In this document: one piece after another, positions 1 through 8,415 of the stretch
Numbering within the stretch: the first letter of the stretch is position 1
Layout of the letters: every line of letters starts with the position of its first letter
NCBI RefSeq assembly: GCF_022809315.2
Contig: NZ_JAKZJU020000001.1
Location: 496,001-560,000, forward strand
Direction of reading: 5' to 3'
DNA length: 64,000 bases
Source: Mesosutterella faecium
Lineage (GTDB): Bacteria > Pseudomonadota > Gammaproteobacteria > Burkholderiales > Burkholderiaceae_F
Made by a program: the position numbers and the translations under genes
The notes under the pieces: generated by a model
Databases searched by the model: none
Told to the model about the DNA's origin: nothing
The model's input: only the letters and a program-made list of their open reading frames with translations

Positions 1-820
1 CCAGGGCCTGAGGCAGCAGCACGTACAGGTAAGCCTGGAGCCTTGAAAGTCCCAGGGACTCCGCCGCCGCCATCTGAGCGGGCGGAATGGCCTGCAGCCC
101 GCCGCGCACGGTCTCTGCCATATAGGCGGCCTGGAACAGAACAATGCCCACAGCCACCCGCCAGAAAGTCGAGGACTCTGAGCCCGCGGGCATCAGCAGC
201 GGGAACACGAAAGCCGCGACAAACAGCACGGTGATCAGAGGAACTCCGCGAACCAGCTCGATATAGGCCGTGCACAGGTTGCGGACCAGCGGCAGTTCGG
301 ATCGCCTTCCGAGGGCCAGCAGGATGCCGATGGGCGCCGAGGCCGTCATGCCGATCAGCGTGAGCATCACGGTAAGCGGCAGGCCGCCCCAGGAATCGGA
401 ATCAACCTCCTCGAGCCCCCAGACGCCGCCGTACATCAGTGCAAAGAAAACGGCCAGGGAAGCTGCCCACCCCGCAATAAGGAAGCGCACGCCCTTCCTG
501 TTCCAGAACTGTGGCAGGGCCGTGAGCACGAGCATCACAAGAATGATGGCCATGCCGACGGCCGGCCTCCACTGCTCCTCGTAAGGGAAGCGGCCAAAAA
601 TGATCAGGCGCCACTTCTCGGCGATGAACCCCCAGCAGGCGCCGGACGCCCGGTGGCAGGCCTCTGCGTCCGCCCGAAACACCGCATCGGCCAGCCCCCA
701 CTGGGCAAAGCGCCACAGCAAGACGGCGCCGATCAGAACGCCAAGCAGGGTCGCGCCCGCCGAGAGCCACCCGGCGGGACCGCGCACCGTCCGCGCAGAA
801 AGAAAGTTCAGTGTCTTCAT
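1..820 (-). CDS. aapM: Polar amino acid ABC transporter permease, AapM type (3' end outside window)
   Basis: Second inner-membrane permease of a HAAT-family amino acid importer. It reads from ATG at 820 leftwards with no stop before the window edge, so the C-terminus is missing. The N-terminus has a hydrophobic segment and a stretch with FGRFPYEEQWRP, typical of AapM/BztC. Later come several hydrophobic helices and an EAA-type loop (AAAESLGLSR) that would contact the ATPase. Its ATG overlaps the stop of the upstream permease (ATGA at 817-820), which implies translational coupling. The ATPase gene (aapP) is expected just beyond the left edge but is not visible. Substrate (glutamate, glutamine or general L-amino acids) cannot be read from the sequence. 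Confidence 0.9.
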   Translation of the reverse strand, partial: MKTLNFLSARTVRGPAGWLSAGATLLGVLIGAVLLWRFAQWGLADAVFRADAEACHRASGACWGFIAEKWRLIIFGRFPYEEQWRPAVGMAIILVMLVLTALPQFWNRKGVRFLIAGWAASLAVFFALMYGGVWGLEEVDSDSWGGLPLTVMLTLIGMTASAPIGILLALGRRSELPLVRNLCTAYIELVRGVPLITVLFVAAFVFPLLMPAGSESSTFWRVAVGIVLFQAAYMAETVRGGLQAIPPAQMAAAESLGLSRLQAYLYVLLPQAL

Positions 821-2001
821 GCGGCCGCTCCTGTCCGCATGAAATGCGCGTTAACCACGTTCATGATGACGGACGTAATGAGGTTCAACAGCAGGTACAC
901 CAGCATGATGAGGCAGATCATTTCGAGGGCCTGCCCGGTGGTATTGATGGAGGTGTTGCCAATGCATACGACATCGGGATAACCGATGACCACAGCAAGA
1001 GAGGAATTCTTCGTGAGGTTCATGAACTGGCTGGACAAGGGCGGAATGGCCAGCTTCATGGCCTGCGGGAAAATGACGTAGCTCGAGGTCTGGAGCGGAG
1101 ACAGGCCCAGCGCGAGTCCCGCGTCCCACTGCCCGATGCCAACAGACTGAATCCCGGCCCGGATGACCTCCGCGATGGAGGCGGACGAAAAAAGGGTGAG
1201 CCCGAGCCAAAGAGCCAGGAACTCCGGTGTCAGGGATCCGCCGCCCTCAACAAGGAAGCCGTTGACGGCCGGATGGCTCCAGCCCTGCAGCTGCCCGCAG
1301 ATGGCCCAGACCAGGAACGCCGTGAGGAAAAAGACCCCGAACGCCGCAAGCCAGGCTACCAGAAAGGTAGAAGCCCTCAGAACGATGCGGCGCGTGAGCA
1401 CCGCAGCGGCCAGACCGGCAAGCAGCCCCGCGAGGCAGGCCGCCGTGTTGTGGACCGGCACGGCGAACTGCAGCCCCGCCTTATCGAGGGTGAGCCACGC
1501 ATCCGAACCGACCGCGGCCTCCATGTCCGGCAGCAGCTCCGTAATCACCGTGTAAATAGCGAGCAGCCCCACGATCAGGGGGATGTTGCGATAAAGCTCC
1601 ACATGCGCCCAGCCTAAAAAATGGACAACCGGCTGGCGCGAAATCTTCATAAAGGCGACGACGATGCCCAGGATTGTGGCGGTAAAAATGCTGACGACAG
1701 CCACTTTCAGAGTGTTGAGGATCCCCACGGTGAAGGCTCTCAGAAAAGAGTCCGATGAGCTGAAGGGGATCAGCGACTCTCCGATCTCAAAGCCCGCCGG
1801 ATGGCTTAGGAAACCGAATCCGTTCTGAATGTTCCTGGCGGCCAGGTTTTCAGAGACATTGGACGCGAGGAGAAGGAAAAACGCCAGGAGGCCCCCCGCG
1901 ATGGCCAGCTGTATCACAGCCTCCCTGAACTTTCTGATCTGCTGTCTGCGGCGCCAGGCGGCGTCTCCGTAGGGCGGCTCTGCTTTTTTGTAACCGAACA
2001 T
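817..2001 (-). CDS. aapQ: Polar amino acid ABC transporter permease, AapQ type
   Basis: First permease of the importer, 394 residues, which fits the long AapQ/BztB type rather than the 220-250 residue HisQ/GltJ type. About eight hydrophobic segments are visible, with a long linker between the N-terminal helix and the permease core. Near the C-terminus an EAA loop (DAGLALGLSPLQ) should bind the ATPase, followed by NLTKNSSLAVVIGYPD, a signature of this permease family. It follows the binding-protein gene by about 80 bp and overlaps aapM by 4 bp. No strong Shine-Dalgarno precedes the ATG at 2001. Import of polar amino acids across the inner membrane is inferred from family. Confidence 0.92.
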   Translation of the reverse strand: MFGYKKAEPPYGDAAWRRRQQIRKFREAVIQLAIAGGLLAFFLLLASNVSENLAARNIQNGFGFLSHPAGFEIGESLIPFSSSDSFLRAFTVGILNTLKVAVVSIFTATILGIVVAFMKISRQPVVHFLGWAHVELYRNIPLIVGLLAIYTVITELLPDMEAAVGSDAWLTLDKAGLQFAVPVHNTAACLAGLLAGLAAAVLTRRIVLRASTFLVAWLAAFGVFFLTAFLVWAICGQLQGWSHPAVNGFLVEGGGSLTPEFLALWLGLTLFSSASIAEVIRAGIQSVGIGQWDAGLALGLSPLQTSSYVIFPQAMKLAIPPLSSQFMNLTKNSSLAVVIGYPDVVCIGNTSINTTGQALEMICLIMLVYLLLNLITSVIMNVVNAHFMRTGAAA

Positions 2002-2026
2002 ATGGTTTTGGAAAGAACTTTGGGTT

Positions 2027-2071
2027 AAAGGCAGGCCCGCGGCCTTTCCCTGAGGCGGGCGGCCTGCCTTT
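2027..2071 (-). terminator. Intercistronic hairpin between aapJ and aapQ
   Basis: Perfect 11 bp inverted repeat: arms 2027-2037 and 2061-2071 with a GC-rich loop. Read on the minus strand it lies just after the aapJ stop and ends in only three Us. It therefore looks like a leaky terminator or an mRNA-stabilising hairpin that keeps binding-protein output above permease output, a common arrangement in ABC importer operons. The function is inferred. Confidence 0.6.
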
Positions 2072-2082
2072 TCATGCTTCTT

Positions 2083-3111
2083 TTAGCGCATCGGGGGAGC
2101 CATCAGCAGCCCGCCCTTTGTCCACAGGCGGTTCAGCCCGCGCGACAGGCCAAGGGGAGTCTTCGGCCCGAGATTGGCTTCAAAAGACTCGCCATAGTTG
2201 CCGACCTGCTTGATGATGCGGTAGGACCACTGCTTGTCCAGACCGATCATCTGCCCCAGATTCTCCTCCAGCCCGAGGAGGCGGCGGACATTCGGGTTGC
2301 GGCTGTTCTTCATGGAGTCCACGTTGTTCTTCGTTATGCCCAGCTCCTCGGCCTCGAGCATGGTGTAGAAAGACCAGCGCACAATTTGGAACCAGTCGTC
2401 GTCCCCGCGGCGGATGGCCATGCCAAGAGGCTCTTTGGAAATGGTGTCCGGCAGGATGACGAAGTCATTGGGATTCTTGGCCCTCAGTCGGGCGCCGGCC
2501 AGATCGGAGCGGTCTGTCGTATAGGCCTGGCAGCGTCCGGAAATGAAGGCACCCTGCGTGGCCTCCGTCGTGCTGAACACGACCGGCTTGTATTTAATGT
2601 TGTTCGCCCTGGCGAAATCCGCCAGATTCTTCTCGCTGGAGGTCCCGGTCTGGACGCAGATCGTCGCCCCGTTCAGCTTTTTGGCGGAATTAATCTTGTA
2701 CTTCTTGGGCACCATGAAGCCCTGCCCGTCGATGTAGTCTACGGCGACAAAAACAGAGCCCTGGGAAGCGTCGCGGCTCATGGACCACGTCGTATTGCGG
2801 GCGAGCAGGTCAATCTGGCCTGACTGCAGGGCCGTAAAGCGCTGCTCGGAGGCAAGCGGCACATACTTCACCTTGTTAGCATTGCCCAGAACTGCGGCGG
2901 CCACCGCCCGGCAGATGTCCACATCAAGGCCGCTCCAATGCCCCTTGCTGTCGGCATTGGAAAAGCCGGGAGCGGCTGTGTTGACGCCGCAGATTAGCGT
3001 GCCGCGGTGCTTGACGGCATTGAGGGTTTTCCCGGCGAAGGCCGGCGAAGCGCAAAGCGCAGCGGCTGCCGCGATGGCGAAGGCTGACACTACCTTTTTA
3101 CGAAGCTTCAT
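2083..3111 (-). CDS. aapJ: Periplasmic amino acid-binding protein, AapJ type
   Basis: Solute-binding component of the importer, 342 residues. A clear signal peptide runs to about residue 26 (MKLRKKVVSAFAIAAAAALC, then ASPAFA and cleavage before GKTL). The mature part is a class 3 periplasmic binding fold, with GTLICGVNTAAPGFS at the start, VDICRAVAAAVLG, and LLARNTTWSMSRD, typical of AapJ/BztA. It is the first gene of the visible minus-strand operon and is followed by the hairpin and permeases. Upstream, 3112-3313 has no other gene and should hold the operon promoter, but no convincing sigma70 pair is visible. Confidence 0.94.
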   Translation of the reverse strand: MKLRKKVVSAFAIAAAAALCASPAFAGKTLNAVKHRGTLICGVNTAAPGFSNADSKGHWSGLDVDICRAVAAAVLGNANKVKYVPLASEQRFTALQSGQIDLLARNTTWSMSRDASQGSVFVAVDYIDGQGFMVPKKYKINSAKKLNGATICVQTGTSSEKNLADFARANNIKYKPVVFSTTEATQGAFISGRCQAYTTDRSDLAGARLRAKNPNDFVILPDTISKEPLGMAIRRGDDDWFQIVRWSFYTMLEAEELGITKNNVDSMKNSRNPNVRRLLGLEENLGQMIGLDKQWSYRIIKQVGNYGESFEANLGPKTPLGLSRGLNRLWTKGGLLMAPPMR

Positions 3112-3313
3112 GGTTTTCTCCCTGACGGTCCTACGTTTTCTTCCCCCGCCGCCCGGCGCGGCTCCCGTGCAGACAGGCGCTCCGGAGCAAAAGAGGAACT
3201 TATTATTGAAAACTTTAGCAGACCGGCCCCGTCAAAAAACAGGGCCGCTTAGTTGATATTAGCTATTTCGGCCCCCTGCCGCCGTCTTTTTTTGACTTAA
3301 AGCGAAGAAGAGC

Positions 3314-5821
3314 TCAGCGCGCTCCTTTCTTTTTCTGACCCGCGGCCCTGGGCGCCCGTTCCTCGAACTCGAAACCCACCTTCCCCTTGCTGTCGAGCCT
3401 GAGGAAGGCCGAAAACTTCCTGTGCGTCTTGTTGGAAACGAACCCCTTCAGCAGATCGGTCTTGCCTTCCTTCAGGAGCTTCTCGAACTCTTTCCGATCC
3501 AGCTCCTGCTGCAAAATGACCTTTCCCACGCGGAAGGAGCATTTCCCGGTGCCTCCCTTCAGTGCGTTCTCGCAGGCGTAGGCCATGGGCAGCTCGTAGA
3601 GCTTCCCTCCGCAGACAGGGCAGACCCCGATCGGACTAAGCGCGCTGAGGTCGGGCGCGGCGGTGTCTGCGTCCTCGCGCGACGGACCGTCAAAAACAAA
3701 CTCCAGCTTGTAGTCAGGAGCCGGCGTGAGGCGCAGCACAGCTGCAAAAGGCCGGCCCTGCTTGCTCACAAACCCCGTAAGCGGCCCAATCTTCTTCTTG
3801 GCGATCAGCTCCTCGACCTCCTCGGGCTCAAAGGTGCGTCCCCCCGGGTGCTTGGACAGGCTGAAGTCGCAGTCCTTATTGGTGCAGGCATACCGGCGGA
3901 ACGTCTCTACAACCTCGCCCCCACACTTCGGGCAGCGCTGCTTCAGATGGATGGGGTTGGCCAGCGGCACGGAGTCTCCCTCGTACTGCTTGGCTGCATC
4001 CACAATCCTGCGGGTCATGTCCCTGATGCCGTCCATAAACTCTTCTCGCGAGAGGCTTCCCTTTTCAATCTGCGCGAGGCGGCTCTCCCACTCGCCCGTG
4101 AGCTCCGGCTCGGACAGTTCCTCGATCTTCAGCCCCTTCAGCAGAGTCATCAGTTCGAAAGCCTTGGCCGTAGGCCGCAGCTCCCTGCCCTCGCGCAGAA
4201 GATACTTCTGGACAATCAATCCTTCGATGATGGCGGCCCGGGTGGCCGGCGTGCCGATTCCTTTTTCCTGCATAGCCGATCTCAGGGCGTCGTCCTCCAC
4301 CATTTTGCCCGCGCCTTCCATGGCCGACAGCAGGGTGGCTTCCGTGTAGCGCGGCGGAGGGAGAGTCGTTTTCTCCAGAGTCTTCACTTCGTCCGTCCTG
4401 ACGGTTTCGCCGGGATTCAGTGCGGGAAGCCCCGCCTGGGCGCCGGCTGCGTCTGCCCCGTAGACTTCGCGCCAGCCGGGCTTGACCAGTACGTTTCCCT
4501 TGGTCCGGAAGGATTCGCCCTCGACTTCAGTAATGCGCGTCGTCTCATCGACTTCGGCTGCCGGATAAAAAACGGCCATGAAGCGGCGTGCGATCATGTC
4601 GTATATCTTGGCCTCCGGCTCCGAGAGCTTGGATGGAAGGTGATCCGACAAAGGCACCAGGGCGAAATGGTCGCTGATTTTCGCCGTGTTGAAGATCCTC
4701 GGGTCGGGCTTCACCCAGCCCCCGCTGAGCGGCTGCGAGGCAATGCGGCTGAACTGCGGCAGCTGCGAGAGAAGCGACAGCGTCTTTCGCGCCTCCGGCA
4801 CATAGTCCGTCGGCAGGCACTTGGCATCCGTTCGCGGATACGACAGCACCTTGTGCTTTTCATAAAGCGCCTGCGCCAGGGCCAGGGTCGTCTTGGCGGT
4901 AAAGCCGAAGCGATTGTTCGCCTCGCGCTGCAGAGTCGTCAGATCGAACAGCGGGGGCGCGGAATGCTTGACCCGCTTACGGCTTTCTGTCGCCCTTCCC
5001 GGCTTGCCCCGGCATTTCGCGGCCACGGCCTGCGCCTTCTCGCGCTCCCAGATCCTATCGGGCCGGTTCTCCCCGTCCGTCTTTTGCGACGGGTCGAACC
5101 ACAGGCCCTCATAAGTCCCGTTCTCAGAGCTGAAGGAAGCCTGCACCTGCCAGTACTCTCTGGGCTTGAAGGCGCGGATCTCCGCCTCGCGATTCACCAC
5201 CACGGCGAGCGTCGGCGTCTGGACCCGGCCCACCGTGGTCAGGAAAAAGCCGCCGTTTTTGCTGTTAAAGGCTGTCATGGCCCGCGTTCCGTTGATCCCG
5301 ACCAGCCAGTCGGCCTCCGAGCGGCTCCGTGCGGCCTGAGCAAGCGACTGCATTTCTTCATCGGACCTCAGATGCTGGAAGGCGCTTCGAATGGACGCCG
5401 GGGTCATCGACTGCAGCCAGAGCCTCTGTATCGGCTGCTTCGCTTTCGTGGCCTGCACGATGTAGCGGAAAATGAGCTCTCCCTCGCGGCCCGCATCGCA
5501 AGCGTTGATGAGTCCGGTAATGTCCTTGCGCTTGATCAGCTTCGCGAGCAGCTTCAGCCGCGGGGCGGTTTTCGCGATGGGCTTCAGCTCGAACTTCGGG
5601 GGAATAAGGGGCAGGTGCGCAAAGGTCCACTTCCCCCGCTTGACGTCATATTTGTCAGGGACCGCCAGCTCCAGCAGATGACCGACAGCGCTGGCTACCA
5701 CATACTGGTCGCCCTCAAAATAGTCTCCAGCATCGCTTTTTTTTCTTTCCATTCCGCCCAGAACTTTCTGGATGTCGTTGGCGACGGAAGGCTTTTCTGC
5801 AATGATCAGTTTTTTGCTCAT
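3314..5821 (-). CDS. topB: DNA topoisomerase III
   Basis: Type IA topoisomerase, 835 residues, that relaxes or decatenates DNA through a transient tyrosyl-DNA bond. The TOPRIM domain starts at residue 1 (KKLIIAEKPSVANDI) and contains DAGREGELIFRY with the acidic residues at 109-115. The catalytic tyrosine is Y328 in LSYPRTDAKCLP. The central GIGTPATRAAII motif is present. The tail, from about residue 650, is longer than in E. coli TopB and holds two zinc-ribbon-like modules (CPKCGG...C...C and CPVCGG...C...C), each followed by a KGFVS/TGFVSKQGRPF-type repeat. It follows dprA on the same strand with a 63 bp gap, so it is likely cotranscribed. Confidence 0.96.
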   Translation of the reverse strand: MSKKLIIAEKPSVANDIQKVLGGMERKKSDAGDYFEGDQYVVASAVGHLLELAVPDKYDVKRGKWTFAHLPLIPPKFELKPIAKTAPRLKLLAKLIKRKDITGLINACDAGREGELIFRYIVQATKAKQPIQRLWLQSMTPASIRSAFQHLRSDEEMQSLAQAARSRSEADWLVGINGTRAMTAFNSKNGGFFLTTVGRVQTPTLAVVVNREAEIRAFKPREYWQVQASFSSENGTYEGLWFDPSQKTDGENRPDRIWEREKAQAVAAKCRGKPGRATESRKRVKHSAPPLFDLTTLQREANNRFGFTAKTTLALAQALYEKHKVLSYPRTDAKCLPTDYVPEARKTLSLLSQLPQFSRIASQPLSGGWVKPDPRIFNTAKISDHFALVPLSDHLPSKLSEPEAKIYDMIARRFMAVFYPAAEVDETTRITEVEGESFRTKGNVLVKPGWREVYGADAAGAQAGLPALNPGETVRTDEVKTLEKTTLPPPRYTEATLLSAMEGAGKMVEDDALRSAMQEKGIGTPATRAAIIEGLIVQKYLLREGRELRPTAKAFELMTLLKGLKIEELSEPELTGEWESRLAQIEKGSLSREEFMDGIRDMTRRIVDAAKQYEGDSVPLANPIHLKQRCPKCGGEVVETFRRYACTNKDCDFSLSKHPGGRTFEPEEVEELIAKKKIGPLTGFVSKQGRPFAAVLRLTPAPDYKLEFVFDGPSREDADTAAPDLSALSPIGVCPVCGGKLYELPMAYACENALKGGTGKCSFRVGKVILQQELDRKEFEKLLKEGKTDLLKGFVSNKTHRKFSAFLRLDSKGKVGFEFEERAPRAAGQKKKGAR

Positions 5822-5884
5822 GGGGGTCCAAGAGAAAAAGATAGGTATATTTTTCAGGATAACAGCAACTTCAGGCCGGTGCTT

Positions 5885-6823
5885 TCAGTCCCGCCTGTCG
5901 GAAAGGCGGATCCTCGGATCAGACAGCCTGTTGATTTCGTTTGCGATATCCTGCACGCTTTCCACCAGCGTGGCTCCGTTCCTAATCAGATGGTTCGGGC
6001 CTTTGGAGTGAGGGCTGTGGATATCGCCCGGCACAGCGAGAACATCGCGTCCCAGATCGGCTGCGATTTTAGCCATCCCGACGGCCTTGGACATCGTTCC
6101 GGCCTCCATGATCACGACGGCCTGGCACAGGGCCACGAGAAGATAATAGCGGGCCCGCAGGTTGGCCTCCGAAAACTGGGCGCCCGGCATCAGAAAGCCG
6201 AGCACAAGTCCCCTGCGGGCCGCCTCGGCCATCAGATCCCGGCACTGGGGCGGATAGACGCGGTTCAGTGGCGTCGCGCAGACAACGGCAGCGTCGCCTC
6301 CTTCAGACAGAGCCCCTTTCAGAGACTCGGCGTCCACTCCCTCCATCATGGCGCTGGCCAGAGCCAGATCCGCATGACCGAGCCCCGCTCCAAATTCGCG
6401 GGCCGTCCGGGCGCCCGACGGCGAAGGGCGCCGGGAGCCGAATATCGATACGAACCGGCGCCGGAGGAGCTCCCTTCGGCCCAGCCCGAACAGGACGAAA
6501 GGCGGAGAGGACAGCTGCAGCAGCCCCCGGGGATAGTCGGAATCAGCCAGCGTGACGGCAAACGCCCCCCTTTCCCGGCTCGTCCACTCGAGCGCCAGTT
6601 CGACGGAGCGCTGTCTCTGCTCATCCATCGGACCCGCGACCTGCCGCGCCTGTTCTGGGGAAAGCCTGGACTGCAGCCGGTGCGGCCCGGCCTCCAGGAC
6701 GCCCTCCGGGCCGCCGTACGCCCTCAGCAGGGCGACGGCATCCTTCAGACCGAGGCCGGGCGCGGAGGAAAGAACCAGCCAGGCGCGTAATTCGTTTTCT
6801 GATATCTTCAGATTCTCATTCAC
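5885..6823 (-). CDS. dprA: DprA-like DNA-processing protein, divergent
   Basis: 312 residues. DprA loads RecA onto incoming single-stranded DNA during transformation. The N-terminal helical part (ENELRAWLVLSSAPGLGLKDAVALL) and the Rossmann-like part are recognisable: SIFGSRRPSPSG, VYPPQCRDL, RDVLAVPGDIHSPHSKGPNHLIRNGATLV. The signature blocks between them are altered. The usual SGxAxGID is ASAMMEGVD, the RNRIIAGLS block is replaced by NLRARYYLLVALC, and the SGSLxTA block reads AGTMSKAV. There is no C-terminal winged-helix (DML1-like) domain. The family is clear, but full DprA activity is uncertain. It precedes topB on the same strand and is divergent from def. Confidence 0.82.
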   Translation of the reverse strand: MNENLKISENELRAWLVLSSAPGLGLKDAVALLRAYGGPEGVLEAGPHRLQSRLSPEQARQVAGPMDEQRQRSVELALEWTSRERGAFAVTLADSDYPRGLLQLSSPPFVLFGLGRRELLRRRFVSIFGSRRPSPSGARTAREFGAGLGHADLALASAMMEGVDAESLKGALSEGGDAAVVCATPLNRVYPPQCRDLMAEAARRGLVLGFLMPGAQFSEANLRARYYLLVALCQAVVIMEAGTMSKAVGMAKIAADLGRDVLAVPGDIHSPHSKGPNHLIRNGATLVESVQDIANEINRLSDPRIRLSDRRD

Positions 6824-6909
6824 GGGCGCGCCTCGTAAAAATCGAATTACAATTTTCGCCTATTCTCCGCCGGGCATCCAGAGCCCCGCTCCAGCCCGGC
6901 CCATTCTCT

Positions 6910-6922
6910 GGAGCATGACGTG
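6910..6922 (+). promoter_or_regulatory. Shine-Dalgarno and GTG start of def
   Basis: GGAG at 6910-6913 is followed by a 6 nt spacer and GTG at 6920. An ATG at 6915 is in another frame, so this site decides the start of peptide deformylase. Confidence 0.7.
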
Positions 6923-7453
6923 GCCAAACTGCCTATTGTTATTTATCCGAACCCTGTCCTTGCGGAACACTGCGCCCCGGTCACCGAGTTTGACGAAAAG
7001 CTGGCCCAGCTCGCCGCAGACATGGCCGAAACGATGTACGCCGCTCCGGGCGTCGGCCTGGCCGCACCTCAGGTTGGAAAGACGCTGCGCCTGGTCGTCA
7101 TCGATGTCTCTGAAGAGAAAAATCAGCTGCTTACGCTGGTCAATCCCCAGATCACCGCCTATTCGGAAGAAACCAAGGTCTGCGAGGAAGGCTGTCTGTC
7201 GCTGCCCGGGATCTGGGACAAAGTGAAGCGTCCGGCGGAAGTCACCGTGAGGGCGCAGGACCTGCAGGGGAACTTTTTCGAAAAAGACTGCGACGGACTG
7301 CTCGCCGTGTGCGTGCAGCACGAGCTCGACCACCTCGACGGCATCGTGTTCGTAGACCACCTGAGCCGGCTGAAAAAAGACCGCGACCTGAAGAAACTGC
7401 ACAAACTCAAGCTCGAGGCGAAAAAAAAGAGAGCCGAGAGCGAGTCACGCTGA
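6920..7453 (+). CDS. def: Peptide deformylase
   Basis: Metalloenzyme that removes the N-formyl group from nascent proteins, 177 residues. All three catalytic motifs are intact: GVGLAAPQVG (44-53), EGCLSLPG with metal-ligand C92, and QHELDHLDG with ligands H134 and H138 and catalytic E135. It starts at GTG 6920. Its 3' end overlaps the convergent hydrolase gene by 9 bp. The partner gene fmt, which adds the formyl group to initiator tRNA, lies 0.96 kb downstream rather than adjacent, because the hydrolase sits between them. Confidence 0.97.
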   Translation: MAKLPIVIYPNPVLAEHCAPVTEFDEKLAQLAADMAETMYAAPGVGLAAPQVGKTLRLVVIDVSEEKNQLLTLVNPQITAYSEETKVCEEGCLSLPGIWDKVKRPAEVTVRAQDLQGNFFEKDCDGLLAVCVQHELDHLDGIVFVDHLSRLKKDRDLKKLHKLKLEAKKKRAESESR

Positions 7454-8356
7454 CCGCTTACTGATCGGATGAGCGGCCATGTGCCCGGCCATCGCCGTTC
7501 CGAGCCTGGCGCCAAGAGCCTCCGGAAAGTCGTGTCCCATGCCGCTCACCATCAGCAGCTTCGCCCCGGGAATCAGCCGGGCGGTCTCCCGGCCCGCCTC
7601 GGGAGGCAACAGCGGATCGCGGCTGCCGTGAAGCACCAGGGTTGGGGTCCGAATCTGCGAAACTGCCGGCCTGCGGTCGCCGCTTTTCAGAATAGCCAGA
7701 AGCTGCCGCCGCATGCCTTCCTGCGCCCGATCGCCGGGCGTCAGCCGCTCTAGAATGGCTCTCTTCTCCTGCTCGGTCCTCGGAAACTCGGGCGACCCAA
7801 TGGCCCCGAGGAGCCGGTCCATGCTGTGCGCCGCCTCCCGCCTTGAGCCCGCTCCGGGGGAAGAGAACACAACCGCGCTGACGGCGCTTAGCCGCCCGAG
7901 CCCCGTTCTCGGGTTCCCGGTGGCAGAAGAAATGGATGTGAGGCTCACAGCCCTGTCCGGCGCAAGCCGGCACAGCTCCTGAGCCACCATCCCGCCCATT
8001 GAAATTCCCCCGACATGGAATCGCTCCAGGCTCAGATCATTGGCGGTGCGGAGCGCGTCCCGCGCCATATCCTCCAGATCGTAAGGCGCCTCTACTCTGA
8101 GCCGCAGAAGGTCCTTGAAGATGGAGGCCAAAAGCGTCGGCATGCCCACTTTTCCTTCCATATAGGGCGAGTTCCCTGAATCACGGTTCTCTATGACCAC
8201 CACGCGGTATCCGCGCTTTACCAGACAGCCGGTGAAAGACCTCGGCCAGAGCCATCCCGGCATTCCGAGCCCCGGTATCAGAAGAACCGGTTCCCCGGCG
8301 GCGCTTCCCATCTCCGTCACCGCCAGACGGACGCCGTTGCTTGCCTTTGCTCGCAT
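7445..8356 (-). CDS. Alpha/beta-fold hydrolase
   Basis: 303 residues. Features of the fold: PVLLIPGLGMPGWLW (HGxP-like oxyanion strand), nucleophile elbow GISMGG, a later acidic strand TLVLHGSRDPLLPP (probable catalytic Asp) and GMGHDFP (catalytic His). The substrate cannot be deduced; relatives include esterases and lactonases. It lies on the minus strand between def and fmt, converging on def with a 9 bp overlap and diverging from fmt across 59 bp. Its insertion into what is usually a def-fmt operon suggests a later acquisition or rearrangement. It has no signal peptide, so it is probably cytoplasmic. Confidence 0.88.
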   Translation of the reverse strand: MRAKASNGVRLAVTEMGSAAGEPVLLIPGLGMPGWLWPRSFTGCLVKRGYRVVVIENRDSGNSPYMEGKVGMPTLLASIFKDLLRLRVEAPYDLEDMARDALRTANDLSLERFHVGGISMGGMVAQELCRLAPDRAVSLTSISSATGNPRTGLGRLSAVSAVVFSSPGAGSRREAAHSMDRLLGAIGSPEFPRTEQEKRAILERLTPGDRAQEGMRRQLLAILKSGDRRPAVSQIRTPTLVLHGSRDPLLPPEAGRETARLIPGAKLLMVSGMGHDFPEALGARLGTAMAGHMAAHPISKRSA

Positions 8357-8415
8357 TTTTTACAATACCTCCATTCCCACAGGCATCGAGCCCGTTTCGG
8401 CATTGGAATTCCGAC

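Noticed and set aside
3223..3252. Short hairpin CGGCCC/GGGCCG downstream of topB
   Set aside because: Only a 6 bp stem with a 12 nt loop and no T run; it is too weak to call a terminator.
3422..6790. Plus-strand open frame of 1122 codons antisense to topB and dprA
   Set aside because: It is a high-GC shadow frame: rich in Arg, Gly, Leu and Gln with no domain, while the opposite strand has complete TopB and DprA motifs.
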